Of a stretch of DNA of 21,827 nt, positions 7,415 through 15,042 are shown one piece after another. The translations under genes and the position numbers were made by a program. Within the stretch, counting starts at the first letter, position 1. Each line of letters opens with the position of its first letter. The DNA lies in NCBI RefSeq assembly GCF_934772795.1, contig NZ_CAKVMR010000040.1, forward strand, positions 1 to 21,827. The letters are read 5' to 3'. This DNA comes from an uncultured Holdemanella sp. Lineage in GTDB: Bacteria > Bacillota_I > Bacilli_A > Erysipelotrichales > Erysipelotrichaceae. The notes beneath the pieces were generated by a model. That model made no database searches, was not told where the DNA came from, and worked only from the letters and a program-made list of their open reading frames with translations.

Positions 7415-8068
7415 ATGGCGGACAAAATACAAAATGCGTATGAATCATCTAAGAGTATATATGATGATGTTTTGACACAGGGAAATATTTTCAGTAAGCT
7501 GTATATCATGTTGTTTTGGAGTGGTACTAATGATAATGATATAGCCAGAAAAGTTTTATCGTATATTCCAAATGATTTTTCAGGTAAACTTCTAGATGTT
7601 CCAGTTGGAACCGCTGTATTTACTCAACGCAAATGGATTGCTTTAAAAGATGCGCATATTACTTGTCTTGATTATAGTATGGATATGCTTAAACAAGCTA
7701 AAAAAAGATTTGATGGATATGCACATATTCAATGTATTCATGGGGATGTATCCAATTTGAAATTGAAGGATGAATCCTATGGTATTGTGGTTTCTATGAA
7801 TGGATTTCATGCTTTTCCAGATAAGAAAAAGGCATTTCAAGAAACGTGGCGAGTTTTAAAACCAGGTGGTACCTTTATAGGATGTTTCTATATTAGGGGT
7901 AAATCTAAAAGAACGGATTGGCTTGTGAATCATATTCTTTCAAAGAAAGGATGGTTTAGTCCACCGTTTCAAACAGAAAATGAACTAAAAGATATTTTGA
8001 AAAAGATGTACAAACAAATGGATATTCACATAGATGGGTCGATGGTATATTTTTGTTGTACTAAATAA
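7415..8068 (+). CDS. Class I SAM-dependent methyltransferase
   Basis: This 217-aa protein has the class I methyltransferase motifs in order. Motif I is LLDVPVGTAVF at residues 59-69, binding the methionine part of SAM. An acidic residue follows in CLDYSMDML (Asp86, ribose binding), then HGDV at about 109-112, a post-motif region VVSMNGFHAFPD, and RVLKPGGTFIG at 146-156. The layout is UbiE/Methyltransf_11-like, so a small-molecule or lipid substrate is more likely than nucleic acid. The substrate is not evident. ATG 7415 has an AAAGAGGTG site about 10 bases upstream. Only 13 bases separate its stop from the next hydrolase, so co-expression is likely. Confidence 0.88.
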   Translation: MADKIQNAYESSKSIYDDVLTQGNIFSKLYIMLFWSGTNDNDIARKVLSYIPNDFSGKLLDVPVGTAVFTQRKWIALKDAHITCLDYSMDMLKQAKKRFDGYAHIQCIHGDVSNLKLKDESYGIVVSMNGFHAFPDKKKAFQETWRVLKPGGTFIGCFYIRGKSKRTDWLVNHILSKKGWFSPPFQTENELKDILKKMYKQMDIHIDGSMVYFCCTK

Positions 8069-8081
8069 TGAAGGTGATATT

Positions 8082-8846
8082 ATGTTGTTTCAAACAGTAG
8101 GAAATGAATTGAATCCTGTTATTTTATTTTTTCATGCGATGGGTGTAACTGGAGAAAGTAGTATACCAGTTGCCAAGAAATTAGCGGATAAGTATTATTG
8201 TGTTCTACCCACTTCTACAGTATATTGTGCAAATCAAAAGTATCTAGGTAAAAGTGATGAGATACAACAGATTAAACGATTTTTAAGTGATCATGGGATC
8301 AAAGAGATTGAACTAGTAGTAGCATCTTCGATTGGTGCAGATCTGGCGATGGAATTTTTAACAGATACAAAAATACCGGTAAAGCATATATTCTTTGATG
8401 GTGGTCAATTTGCACAGATTGGTAAGATAACACGTAGAATTATGGTTCCATTTTTATATGTGGCCATGAAAAGTTTGTATTGGACAAATGGGAAAACATT
8501 GAAGAAAATTATGTGGTGTGACGATGATAATATCAAGCCTTATTTCATAGAAGCAGGAAAGAATTTGTCATATACAAATTTGAGAAAACAGATGGATGAT
8601 AGTCTAGAAGATAAGCCATTTCCAAAATTATCAGAAGAGCTACAAAAACATACATTCTGGGAATTTGGTAGTAAAGAAGATCATTTTAAATATCGAAATG
8701 CAGTGATGCAATCCTATAAATATGGTAACTTTCCAGTTTTTGAGGGATTGAACCATATGCAATATCAAATACGTAATCCAGAAGGATTTGCCAGAATGTT
8801 AGAAATGATTATTAAGACAGATCGATTACCTGAGTTGACATTTTGA
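8082..8846 (+). CDS. Alpha/beta hydrolase (paralogue of the upstream hydrolase)
   Basis: This 254-aa protein has an oxyanion-type segment VILFFHAMGVTGES near residues 13-26. Its nucleophile elbow is ASSIGAD with Ser83, the first Gly of GxSxG being Ala. A likely acid is Asp200 (GSKEDHF) and a likely catalytic His is His225 (GLNHMQYQ). The start ATG 8082 has AAGGTGA 4-5 bases upstream. Length and the FF/LF..G opening match the hydrolase at 6606, so the two probably arose by duplication around the methyltransferase. Thioesterase, acyl-transfer and esterase roles are all possible, and nothing in the sequence decides. No terminator is evident after it. Confidence 0.82.
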   Translation: MLFQTVGNELNPVILFFHAMGVTGESSIPVAKKLADKYYCVLPTSTVYCANQKYLGKSDEIQQIKRFLSDHGIKEIELVVASSIGADLAMEFLTDTKIPVKHIFFDGGQFAQIGKITRRIMVPFLYVAMKSLYWTNGKTLKKIMWCDDDNIKPYFIEAGKNLSYTNLRKQMDDSLEDKPFPKLSEELQKHTFWEFGSKEDHFKYRNAVMQSYKYGNFPVFEGLNHMQYQIRNPEGFARMLEMIIKTDRLPELTF

Positions 8847-8963
8847 AAGAAGGTATCACAAAAATGCTTTGTTGTAGAGATTAATATTGACTTGCTTCAA
8901 ATGATGAAGCTAAGGAAAACACTTTAGTAGATCCTATTTCAAAGTCTCTTATATTTTGAAGGA

Positions 8964-8969
8964 TATAAT
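8964..8969 (+). promoter_or_regulatory. Candidate -10 box for the transglutaminase-like cluster
   Basis: A consensus TATAAT lies 44 bases before the ATG at 9014, in the 167-base gap after the hydrolase. No good -35 box sits at standard spacing; a TTCAAA is 20 bases upstream. This is weak support for an independent promoter. Confidence 0.35.
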
Positions 8970-9013
8970 CATATGTAGGTTCAAATTTGTTAGAATGTTA
9001 AGGATAAGTGAAA

Positions 9014-9715
9014 ATGATAGATAATTATTTAAAAGAAACGGAGATGCTGGATTATTCAAATCCTCTAATTCAAGAACTGATTCAAAAGAAGAAGTGGAAG
9101 GAATTGGATGAATTTGAAAGAATCAAGGGAATATATAATTTTGTAAGAGATGACATCTTATTTGGATATAATGAAGATGATGCGATTTGTGCATCAAAAG
9201 TATTATTCGATGGCTATGGCCAATGTAATACAAAAGGAACCTTATTTATGGCTCTTTTACGAGCTTGTCAGATTCCATGTAGAATTCATGGGTTCACAAT
9301 TGATAAAAGACTTCAAAAAGGAGCAATGACAGGCTTAGTGTATTGGAGTGCACCCCAAAATATCTTTCATAGTTGGGTGGAAATATATTTTGAGAATCAG
9401 TGGATTGAACTTGAAGGATTTATATTGGACAAGACATATCTTAAGAAATTACAAAATCAATTTCCAAATTGTAAAGGTGCATTTTGTGGATATGGTGTAG
9501 CTGTAAAAGATTTTAGAAATCCAATCATTGATTTTAATCGCAATTCTACATATATTCAGAGTGAAGGAATTACACAAGATTTTGGTGTATATGATTGTCC
9601 GGATGATTTACTAAAAGAACACCATCAACAAATGTCAAAGCTAAAAGGATTTGCCTATAGATATATAGGAAGACATTTCATGAATCACAATGTAAAAAAG
9701 GTGCGTCAAAAATGA
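9014..9715 (+). CDS. Transglutaminase-like (papain-fold) protein
   Basis: The 233-aa product has a transglutaminase-like core. The putative nucleophile Cys71 lies in GYGQCNTKGTLFMALLRA, followed by a strand (IPCRIHGF). The His119 motif HSWVEIYF comes next, and WIELEG may supply the acid where the family usually has Asp. In bacteria this fold serves proteases, amidases and cross-linking enzymes. No signal peptide or membrane segment is seen, so it is probably cytoplasmic. ATG 9014 is preferred, with AAGGA about 9 bases upstream; GTG 9008 is too close to that site. The gene ends in a 4-base ATGA overlap with the next gene, a sign of translational coupling. Its substrate may be a partner in this cluster. 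Confidence 0.82.
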   Translation: MIDNYLKETEMLDYSNPLIQELIQKKKWKELDEFERIKGIYNFVRDDILFGYNEDDAICASKVLFDGYGQCNTKGTLFMALLRACQIPCRIHGFTIDKRLQKGAMTGLVYWSAPQNIFHSWVEIYFENQWIELEGFILDKTYLKKLQNQFPNCKGAFCGYGVAVKDFRNPIIDFNRNSTYIQSEGITQDFGVYDCPDDLLKEHHQQMSKLKGFAYRYIGRHFMNHNVKKVRQK

Positions 9716-10179
9716 AGTCAAAGAGAATGATTGTTGTAGTTGTTAGTGGTATAGTTTTATGTTTCTGCTTATTCTTTATATTTCAAAATGAAAAAGATAC
9801 AAGTACTTCTAATAAAGATTTAACATTGATTTATGAAGAGAAAGTATCTCCAAATAAGGAGTATGTTTCTAATAAAAAGGATATTGTGCATTATACAATT
9901 AAAATTTATCAAGAGGATAAGAATACGGTTCAAGTTCACGCTGAATCGAATTCTCCCATTTTTGAAAATACAAATTATACAGTTGATTATAATCAAAAAT
10001 TATCTAAAGAAGATATTCAAATTAAATGGATGACACTTTCAGGGAGTACAGAACCTAAAAAGAATGATCAACTAGGTCTTGCGAATGTCAAAATATTAAA
10101 AGATGGAAGTGTAGTTAATGAAAAAGTCATTAGTTTTGTAAGCAAAGGTGTTAAGGACATTACGGACGTAATTGGATAA
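9712..10179 (+). CDS. Membrane-anchored or secreted protein of unknown family
   Basis: I do not recognise this 155-aa protein. Residues 1-5 are basic (MKSKR) and residues 6-24 are a strong hydrophobic helix (IVVVVSGIVLCFCLFFIF). This is a signal anchor or uncleaved signal peptide; no convincing lipobox is present. The rest is polar, rich in Lys, Asp and Asn, and looks beta-rich, so it should lie outside the membrane. Its start overlaps the transglutaminase-like stop by 4 bases, and the next small membrane gene begins 19 bases after its stop. Linkage suggests a joint envelope function, but this is inference. Confidence 0.7.
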   Translation: MKSKRMIVVVVSGIVLCFCLFFIFQNEKDTSTSNKDLTLIYEEKVSPNKEYVSNKKDIVHYTIKIYQEDKNTVQVHAESNSPIFENTNYTVDYNQKLSKEDIQIKWMTLSGSTEPKKNDQLGLANVKILKDGSVVNEKVISFVSKGVKDITDVIG

Positions 10180-10198
10180 AATAAGGGAGTGTGATTGT

Positions 10199-10414
10199 GT
10201 GAAAAAAATGATGTTAGGTATTGTTTGGCAACTTATGGGGTTTCTTGGCTCAATAGCTATTTTGTGCTCAGCGACACTTTATCAATGGGATTATAACGGG
10301 ATTACTGGAATCTTAGGTAGTTTGTTGGGATTAGACTTAATAATTCCATTCATTGTTTGTATAACACTATTTATTTGTGGTGTAGTAGTCTGTTTCAAAG
10401 CAATAGGGGAATAG
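10199..10414 (+). CDS. Small membrane protein, two predicted helices
   Basis: This 71-aa product has two hydrophobic stretches, about residues 5-24 (MLGIVWQLMGFLGSIAILCS) and 44-68, joined by a loop containing YQWDYNGITG. I place the start at GTG 10199 because AAGGGAG lies 9 bases upstream. The in-frame TTG at 10172 lies inside the previous gene and has no site. No family is recognised. It closes the transglutaminase-like cluster and ends 19 bases before the -35 box of the TetR promoter. Confidence 0.65.
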   Translation: MKKMMLGIVWQLMGFLGSIAILCSATLYQWDYNGITGILGSLLGLDLIIPFIVCITLFICGVVVCFKAIGE

Positions 10415-10433
10415 TAAATTTCAATTTTTATAC

Positions 10434-10463
10434 TTGACAAATCTCTATGGATAAGAATAATAT
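10434..10463 (+). promoter_or_regulatory. Promoter of the TetR-ABC operon
   Basis: A consensus -35 TTGACA (10434-10439) and -10 TAATAT (10458-10463) are separated by 18 bases, about 46 bases upstream of the TetR start codon. The -10 overlaps the palindromic operator, so repressor binding would block polymerase. Confidence 0.78.
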
Positions 10464-10490
10464 AACAGTGTGATATAACACTGTTATATT
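10459..10490. promoter_or_regulatory. TetR operator: perfect 32-bp palindrome
   Basis: Two 13-base arms (AATATAACAGTGT and ACACTGTTATATT) are exactly complementary around a 6-base spacer. The site covers the -10 box and ends 18 bases before the TetR start codon. Its length and place are typical of TetR-family autoregulatory operators. Confidence 0.82.
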
Positions 10491-10508
10491 TGTTTATTGG
10501 AGATTTAT

Positions 10509-11144
10509 ATGTCAGAAAAAACTGAAAAAACAAGAGAGAAAATATTGGCTACCGCCATCAAACATTTCTTAAGAGATGGATTTAGTGGTGCTTCTTTAAG
10601 GAGTATTGTCAAAGATGCAGGACTTACAACGGGAGCTTTTTATAAGTATTATCCGACTAAGGAAATGCTTTTTGATGCACTAGTTGATCCGTATATTAAT
10701 CATATATATGAAATCTATGATGGAATAATAGATGATTTTGAAAAGCTTTCTGCTCATGATCAGACAGACAATATGTCAAATGCAGCCAATGATGGAACAG
10801 GTCAGATGATTGATTATATTTATGATCATTATAATCATTTTAGATTATTGTTTAAATGTGGAGATAGTGGGAAATATGAAGCATTTATTCATAATATGGT
10901 GAATAAAGAAATGAAGGCAACCAAGAAATATATGCAGATTATGAAGGAGTCTGGAATGGATTTATCAACTATTGATGAAAGTCTTATGCATATGATTTAC
11001 ACAGGCTTTTTCTCGTCTATACTGCAAATAGTTGAACACGATATGGATAAAGAGATAGCTAAGAAAAACGTCCATCAATTAAAAGAATTTAATATGGGTG
11101 GATGGGAAAGAATATGGAATATTAAATTTCCGACTAAACAGTAA
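10509..11144 (+). CDS. TetR/AcrR-family transcriptional regulator
   Basis: The 211-aa protein has a classic TetR N-terminal DNA-binding domain: TREKILATAIKHFLRDGFSG, then the helix-turn-helix ASLRSIVKDAGLTTGAFYKYYPTK in two parts, then LFDALVD. The C-terminal ~150 residues are a helical ligand and dimer domain with no recognised subfamily. ATG 10509 has TTGGAG 6 bases upstream. The perfect palindrome over its promoter suggests autorepression, and the ABC genes 70 bases downstream are the obvious further targets, released when a ligand (perhaps the transported compound) binds. A GC-rich hairpin separates it from them. Confidence 0.92.
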   Translation: MSEKTEKTREKILATAIKHFLRDGFSGASLRSIVKDAGLTTGAFYKYYPTKEMLFDALVDPYINHIYEIYDGIIDDFEKLSAHDQTDNMSNAANDGTGQMIDYIYDHYNHFRLLFKCGDSGKYEAFIHNMVNKEMKATKKYMQIMKESGMDLSTIDESLMHMIYTGFFSSILQIVEHDMDKEIAKKNVHQLKEFNMGGWERIWNIKFPTKQ

Positions 11145-11149
11145 TATTG

Positions 11150-11172
11150 GGTGGCCGTGGCCACCTTTATTT
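11150..11172 (+). terminator. GC-rich hairpin between TetR and the ABC genes (attenuator or weak terminator)
   Basis: GGTGGCC and GGCCACC form a strong short hairpin 5 bases after the TetR stop, followed by TTTATTTAT. The T run is broken, so termination is probably partial, which would keep ABC expression below that of the regulator or protect RNA ends. Confidence 0.5.
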
Positions 11173-11183
11173 ATAAGAACAGA

Positions 11184-11199
11184 GTTAGTTGCAACTAAT
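11184..11199. promoter_or_regulatory. Palindrome TTAGTTGCAACTAA at the ABC ribosome binding site
   Basis: A perfect 14-base palindrome at 11185-11198 directly abuts the AAGGAGGA site of the first ABC gene. It resembles SlyA/MarR-type operators (TTAG...CTAA) and the site at 6575-6590. It differs from the TetR operator, so a second regulator is possible. Confidence 0.45.
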
Positions 11200-11214
11200 A
11201 AGGAGGACGTTTAT

Positions 11215-12969
11215 ATGCAAGAAAAGAAGAAATCTACAATGAGTTGGATCCTTGAATGGGCTGGACAAAAGAGAATGGATTATGTATGGAGTGTCATACT
11301 TGGAATGGGCAATGTGATTTTTAAAATCATTCCTTATTTTCTTATCGCAACGATTGTAAAGATGTTTTTAGAAGGAAATAAAGATTTTAATACCTATCTA
11401 ACAAACTCAATATGTATAGCTATTTCCTTTATTGTGGCCGAGCTTTGTCATTCACTCTCAACAACACTATCGCATAAGGCCACTTTTACTGTACTTTCAA
11501 ACATTCGAAAGGCATGTTTTGAAAAGCTAGCACGTGTGCCACTAGGATATGTGAAAGATACTTCGTCAGGTACATTTAAGAATATTATGGTGGAAAGAAT
11601 TGATAGTATTGAAACAACGCTGGCACATATTATTCCTGAATTCACTTCAAATCTACTTGGTCCTATTGTTGTGTTGATCTATTTTTTTACAATTGATTAT
11701 AGATTGGCTCTTTGGTCATTATTACCCATTATTATTGGTTTCCTATCTTATTTTGGAATGATGATTGATTATAAGCCAAACTTTGAAAAGACAGTAAAGA
11801 CAACGAAAGATTTAAATGATGCAGCTGTTGAATATATTGATGGAATTGAAGTCATTAAAGCTTTTGGAAAAACAGAGAGTTCTTATGCGAAATTTACCCG
11901 TGCTGCCAAGGCCTATGCGAATTCCTTTATTTCATGGATGAAAAAGTGTTCGATTTATCATGCACTCATGATGACAATAACTCCCTATACATTATTGACC
12001 GTGCTTCCTTTTGGAGCTCATTATGTTGAAAATGGCACACTTACAATGCCTGATTTTATCTTATGCATAATTTTATCATTAGGGATTGCCGGACCATTGA
12101 TCACAGCTTTTTCTTATACAGATGATTTAGGAAAGATTGGTGTTATTGTCGGTGAGGTTGTTGGAATTTTAGATCAGCCTGAGCTACATCGACCTGAAAA
12201 GAGTGTGGCTGTGCCAAAAGACAATTCGATTGAATTACGCAATGTGAAATTTGGATATCACGAAAAGGAGATCCTACACGGAGTGAATATGGTATGTAAG
12301 GCAGGAAGTGTCAATGCGATTGTGGGTCCATCCGGAAGTGGTAAGTCAACAATCGCAAAGTTGATTGCGTCTTTGTGGGATGTGAATTCTGGAAGTATAA
12401 AAATTGGTGGTGTAGATATCAAACAAATGTCTCTTATGGACTTTAATCAAAAAATCGCATATGTAGCACAGGATAATTATTTATTTAATGAAACAGTACG
12501 AGAAAATATCCGTCAAGGAAATCCTAATGCGAGTGATGAAGATATAATTGAAGTCACAAAAAAGAGTGGTTGTTACGACTTTATTATGCAGTTGGAAAAT
12601 GGTTTTGATACGATTGTCGGTGGTGCTGGTGGTCACCTTTCTGGAGGAGAAAGACAACGTATTTCTATCGCTAGAGCCATGTTAAAAGATGCACCTATTG
12701 TGATTTTAGATGAGGCTACAGCGTATACGGATCCAGAAAATGAGGCAATTCTTCAAAATTCTATCGCTAAACTTGTAGAAGGAAAAACATTGATTGTGAT
12801 TGCGCATAGGCTTTCTACAATAAAAGACAGTGATCAAATCTTTGTGGTAAATGATGGAAATGTAGTAGCACATGGCACGCATGATCAACTTCTTTCATCA
12901 TGTGCATTTTATAAAGATATGTGGAATGCGCATATTTCTGTAAAGGATACAGTAAAGGAGGGAAAATAA
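11215..12969 (+). CDS. ABC exporter-type half-transporter, first subunit (membrane plus ATPase domains)
   Basis: This 584-aa protein fuses an N-terminal six-helix ABC membrane domain (about 1-320) to a C-terminal ATPase. Walker A is GPSGSGKST (371-379), the Q-loop is near VAQDN, the signature is LSGGERQ (475-481), Walker B is IVILDE with catalytic Glu500, and the switch His is 531 (AHRLST). The site looks competent. The D-loop reads TDPENE in place of the common SALD, a form seen in YbtPQ/IrtAB-type siderophore transporters as well as in uncharacterised exporters. I start at ATG 11215, with AAGGAGGA 7 bases upstream; the frame extending back to 11098 overlaps the TetR gene. The partner gene follows after one base. 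Cargo is unknown: drugs, peptides, lipids or metal chelates are all possible. Confidence 0.9.
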   Translation: MQEKKKSTMSWILEWAGQKRMDYVWSVILGMGNVIFKIIPYFLIATIVKMFLEGNKDFNTYLTNSICIAISFIVAELCHSLSTTLSHKATFTVLSNIRKACFEKLARVPLGYVKDTSSGTFKNIMVERIDSIETTLAHIIPEFTSNLLGPIVVLIYFFTIDYRLALWSLLPIIIGFLSYFGMMIDYKPNFEKTVKTTKDLNDAAVEYIDGIEVIKAFGKTESSYAKFTRAAKAYANSFISWMKKCSIYHALMMTITPYTLLTVLPFGAHYVENGTLTMPDFILCIILSLGIAGPLITAFSYTDDLGKIGVIVGEVVGILDQPELHRPEKSVAVPKDNSIELRNVKFGYHEKEILHGVNMVCKAGSVNAIVGPSGSGKSTIAKLIASLWDVNSGSIKIGGVDIKQMSLMDFNQKIAYVAQDNYLFNETVRENIRQGNPNASDEDIIEVTKKSGCYDFIMQLENGFDTIVGGAGGHLSGGERQRISIARAMLKDAPIVILDEATAYTDPENEAILQNSIAKLVEGKTLIVIAHRLSTIKDSDQIFVVNDGNVVAHGTHDQLLSSCAFYKDMWNAHISVKDTVKEGK

Positions 12970-12970
12970 T

Positions 12971-14710
12971 ATGTTTGAAATCTTGGCAAAATTCTTTAAA
13001 TTTTCTGGTGAAGAAAACAGTAAGAAATTTAAATTATCTATGATGATTGGTTTAGTAGAAGCACTTGCTTCAGCTATGAAAATACCGGCTATTATGTATA
13101 TTTTGATGGGCTTGATTGAAGGAAAATCAATGGGTAAATATATTCTTGGCTCATTAGTCATTATGATTATTGCGATTGTGATAGATATTGTTTGTAAAAG
13201 AATTTCGTCTGTACTTCAGACAGAAGGTGGATACAATGCGAGTGCCTTTATGCGTATTAAGATTGCAGAACATCTTCGTTATCTTCCAATGGGATATTTT
13301 AATTCAAATAGTATTGGTGAGATTGCTTCTGTTACGACAAATACAATGGAAGTACTTGGAGATGTTGCCTCAAGAGTTGTAATGCTTACAATGCAGGGGA
13401 TTTTAGAAACAACAATGATTATATGTATGATCCTTATTTTTGATGTAAGGATTGGATTGATATCTATTGTTGGTGTTATTGTATTCTTTATAATTAATTC
13501 TATGATGCAGAAAGCTGGTAAAAAAGATTCGGAACAAAAAGTTCAGTGTGATACAGAACTCGTGAATCAAATCATGGAATATGTGCAAGGTATTTCGGAA
13601 GTAAAATCTTATAACTTATTGGGTAAACAGGCGAAACGATTGAATGATGCCAATAATGCGTGTGCTAAAATCAATACAAAAATGGAACTTGTATTTGTAC
13701 CTTATCATTTTCTTCAGGGTATCGTGACAAAGATTACAGGTGCAATTATCATTATTAGTTGTGCAGCCTTTTATGTAAATGGAACTATGAATGCGGTGAA
13801 TGCGATTGGTATGACAATAGCTTCCTTTATGCTTTTTTCAAGCTTAGAAACGGCAGGAAACTATTCATCTCTTTTACATGTAGTCAGTGTTTGTGTGGAT
13901 AAAGCCAATGAGATTCTGAAATTGAATACGATGGATATTGATGGAAAAGAAATTGAACCAAAGTGTCATGATATTCAATTGAATCATGTTTCATTTTCTT
14001 ATGATAAACGAAAAATTATTGATGATGTATCCTTGTTGATTCCAGAAAAGACTACGACAGCCATTGTGGGTCCTTCTGGAGGAGGAAAATCTACATTATG
14101 TAATTTGATCGCAAGATTTTGGGATGTGGATGATGGTGAAGTGAGTCTTGGTGGTATAAATGTAAAAGACTATAGTATGAATAGTTTAATGAATAACTTT
14201 GCGTTTGTATTTCAAAGAGTCTATTTGTTTGCGGATACCATTGAAAATAATATTAAATTCGGTAATCAAGAAGCCACTCATGAACAAGTAGTTGAGGCGG
14301 CAAAGAAAGCTTGTTGCCATGAGTTTATAAGTCAATTACCTGATGGATACAATACAGTTATTGGTGAAGGTGGAGCTACACTTTCTGGTGGGGAAAAACA
14401 ACGTATTTCCATTGCGCGTGCCATTATGAAGGATGCACCCATTATTATTTTGGATGAGGCAACAGCCAATGTGGATCCTGAAAATGAAAAGGAATTAATA
14501 GAAGCTATCGATGCTTTGACAAAAGAAAAGACAATTATTATGATTGCGCATAGATTAAAAACTGTCAGAAACGCCGATCAAATTGTTGTGATAGATAAAG
14601 GAAGCATCGTTCAACAAGGAACACACAATCAATTAATGAAACAAGAAGGTATTTATAAACGTTTTGTGGATTCTAGAGAAAAGGCAGTAAGTTGGAAACT
14701 TGCACATTAA
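12971..14710 (+). CDS. ABC exporter-type half-transporter, second subunit
   Basis: This 579-aa protein has the same layout as its neighbour: a membrane domain (about 1-320) and an ATPase domain. Walker A is GPSGGGKST (367-375), the signature is LSGGEKQ (471-477), Walker B is IIILDE with catalytic Glu496, the D-loop is VDPENE, and AHRLKT carries the switch His. Both nucleotide sites of the likely heterodimer therefore look able to hydrolyse ATP, unlike heterodimers with one degenerate site. The start is one base after the upstream stop, and its AAGGAGGG site lies inside that gene's end, which argues for matched synthesis. A hairpin terminator follows at 14734. Confidence 0.9.
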   Translation: MFEILAKFFKFSGEENSKKFKLSMMIGLVEALASAMKIPAIMYILMGLIEGKSMGKYILGSLVIMIIAIVIDIVCKRISSVLQTEGGYNASAFMRIKIAEHLRYLPMGYFNSNSIGEIASVTTNTMEVLGDVASRVVMLTMQGILETTMIICMILIFDVRIGLISIVGVIVFFIINSMMQKAGKKDSEQKVQCDTELVNQIMEYVQGISEVKSYNLLGKQAKRLNDANNACAKINTKMELVFVPYHFLQGIVTKITGAIIIISCAAFYVNGTMNAVNAIGMTIASFMLFSSLETAGNYSSLLHVVSVCVDKANEILKLNTMDIDGKEIEPKCHDIQLNHVSFSYDKRKIIDDVSLLIPEKTTTAIVGPSGGGKSTLCNLIARFWDVDDGEVSLGGINVKDYSMNSLMNNFAFVFQRVYLFADTIENNIKFGNQEATHEQVVEAAKKACCHEFISQLPDGYNTVIGEGGATLSGGEKQRISIARAIMKDAPIIILDEATANVDPENEKELIEAIDALTKEKTIIMIAHRLKTVRNADQIVVIDKGSIVQQGTHNQLMKQEGIYKRFVDSREKAVSWKLAH

Positions 14711-14733
14711 GAATGATGAAAAAATGTATTGAT

Positions 14734-14776
14734 AGAAACATTAGTGAATTTAAATACTAATGTTTCTTTTGTTTTG
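14734..14776 (+). terminator. Intrinsic terminator of the TetR-ABC operon
   Basis: A perfect 12-bp stem (AGAAACATTAGT with ACTAATGTTTCT) has a 10-base loop and is followed by TTTGTTTT, 24 bases after the second ABC stop. Confidence 0.85.
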
Positions 14777-14830
14777 AACTAAGGAAGCCCAATAAATTTA
14801 ATAATAATGAACAAATGGTACTGTGATACA

Positions 14831-14905
14831 TTGAAGAAATGGAGTAAATCGTGCAAAATTACTTTGAAGAAACGGAGTTAAATGCATAAAATGACTTTGA
14901 AAAAA
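14831..14905. repeat. 33-bp tandem repeat cluster B (about 2.3 units), possible IS-end relic
   Basis: Units begin at 14831, 14864 and 14897, exactly 33 bases apart, each opening TTGAARAAAY. The unit matches cluster A at 6435. This cluster lies in the 332-base gap between the ABC terminator and the proA terminator. Further on, a GAGGTGGTGAG site and a TTG codon (14964) open a frame that stops after two more codons, which looks like the lost start of a transposase gene. Nothing else is seen in this gap. Confidence 0.68.
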
Positions 14906-15009
14906 TGTTAAATAAGTTAAATTATGTAGTGTTGTTGTACCATTGTATTGAGGTGGTGAGTTCTTGACGGAATAAATTTAACAAATTATTATTCGTTTTC
15001 TTAGATTAA

Positions 15010-15040
15010 AAAAACAGGCATTTAGAAGTTGCCTGTTTTT
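15010..15040 (-). terminator. Terminator of proBA (bidirectional shape)
   Basis: An 11-bp stem (AAAAACAGGCA with TGCCTGTTTTT) has a 9-base loop, with T runs on both strands. It begins 3 bases past the proA stop. Confidence 0.88.
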
Positions 15041-15042
15041 GC

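Noticed and set aside
9833..10033. 66-aa frame inside the exported-protein gene
   Set aside because: It is an Ile/Lys-rich shadow of an AT-rich gene, without a ribosome site.
10172..10198. TTG start giving an 80-aa version of the small membrane protein
   Set aside because: It overlaps the preceding gene and lacks a ribosome site; GTG 10199 has AAGGGAG at good spacing.
11098..11214. Extension of the first ABC gene back into the TetR gene
   Set aside because: The strong AAGGAGGA site and ATG at 11215 fit the family's normal N-terminus; the extension overlaps TetR and crosses the hairpin.
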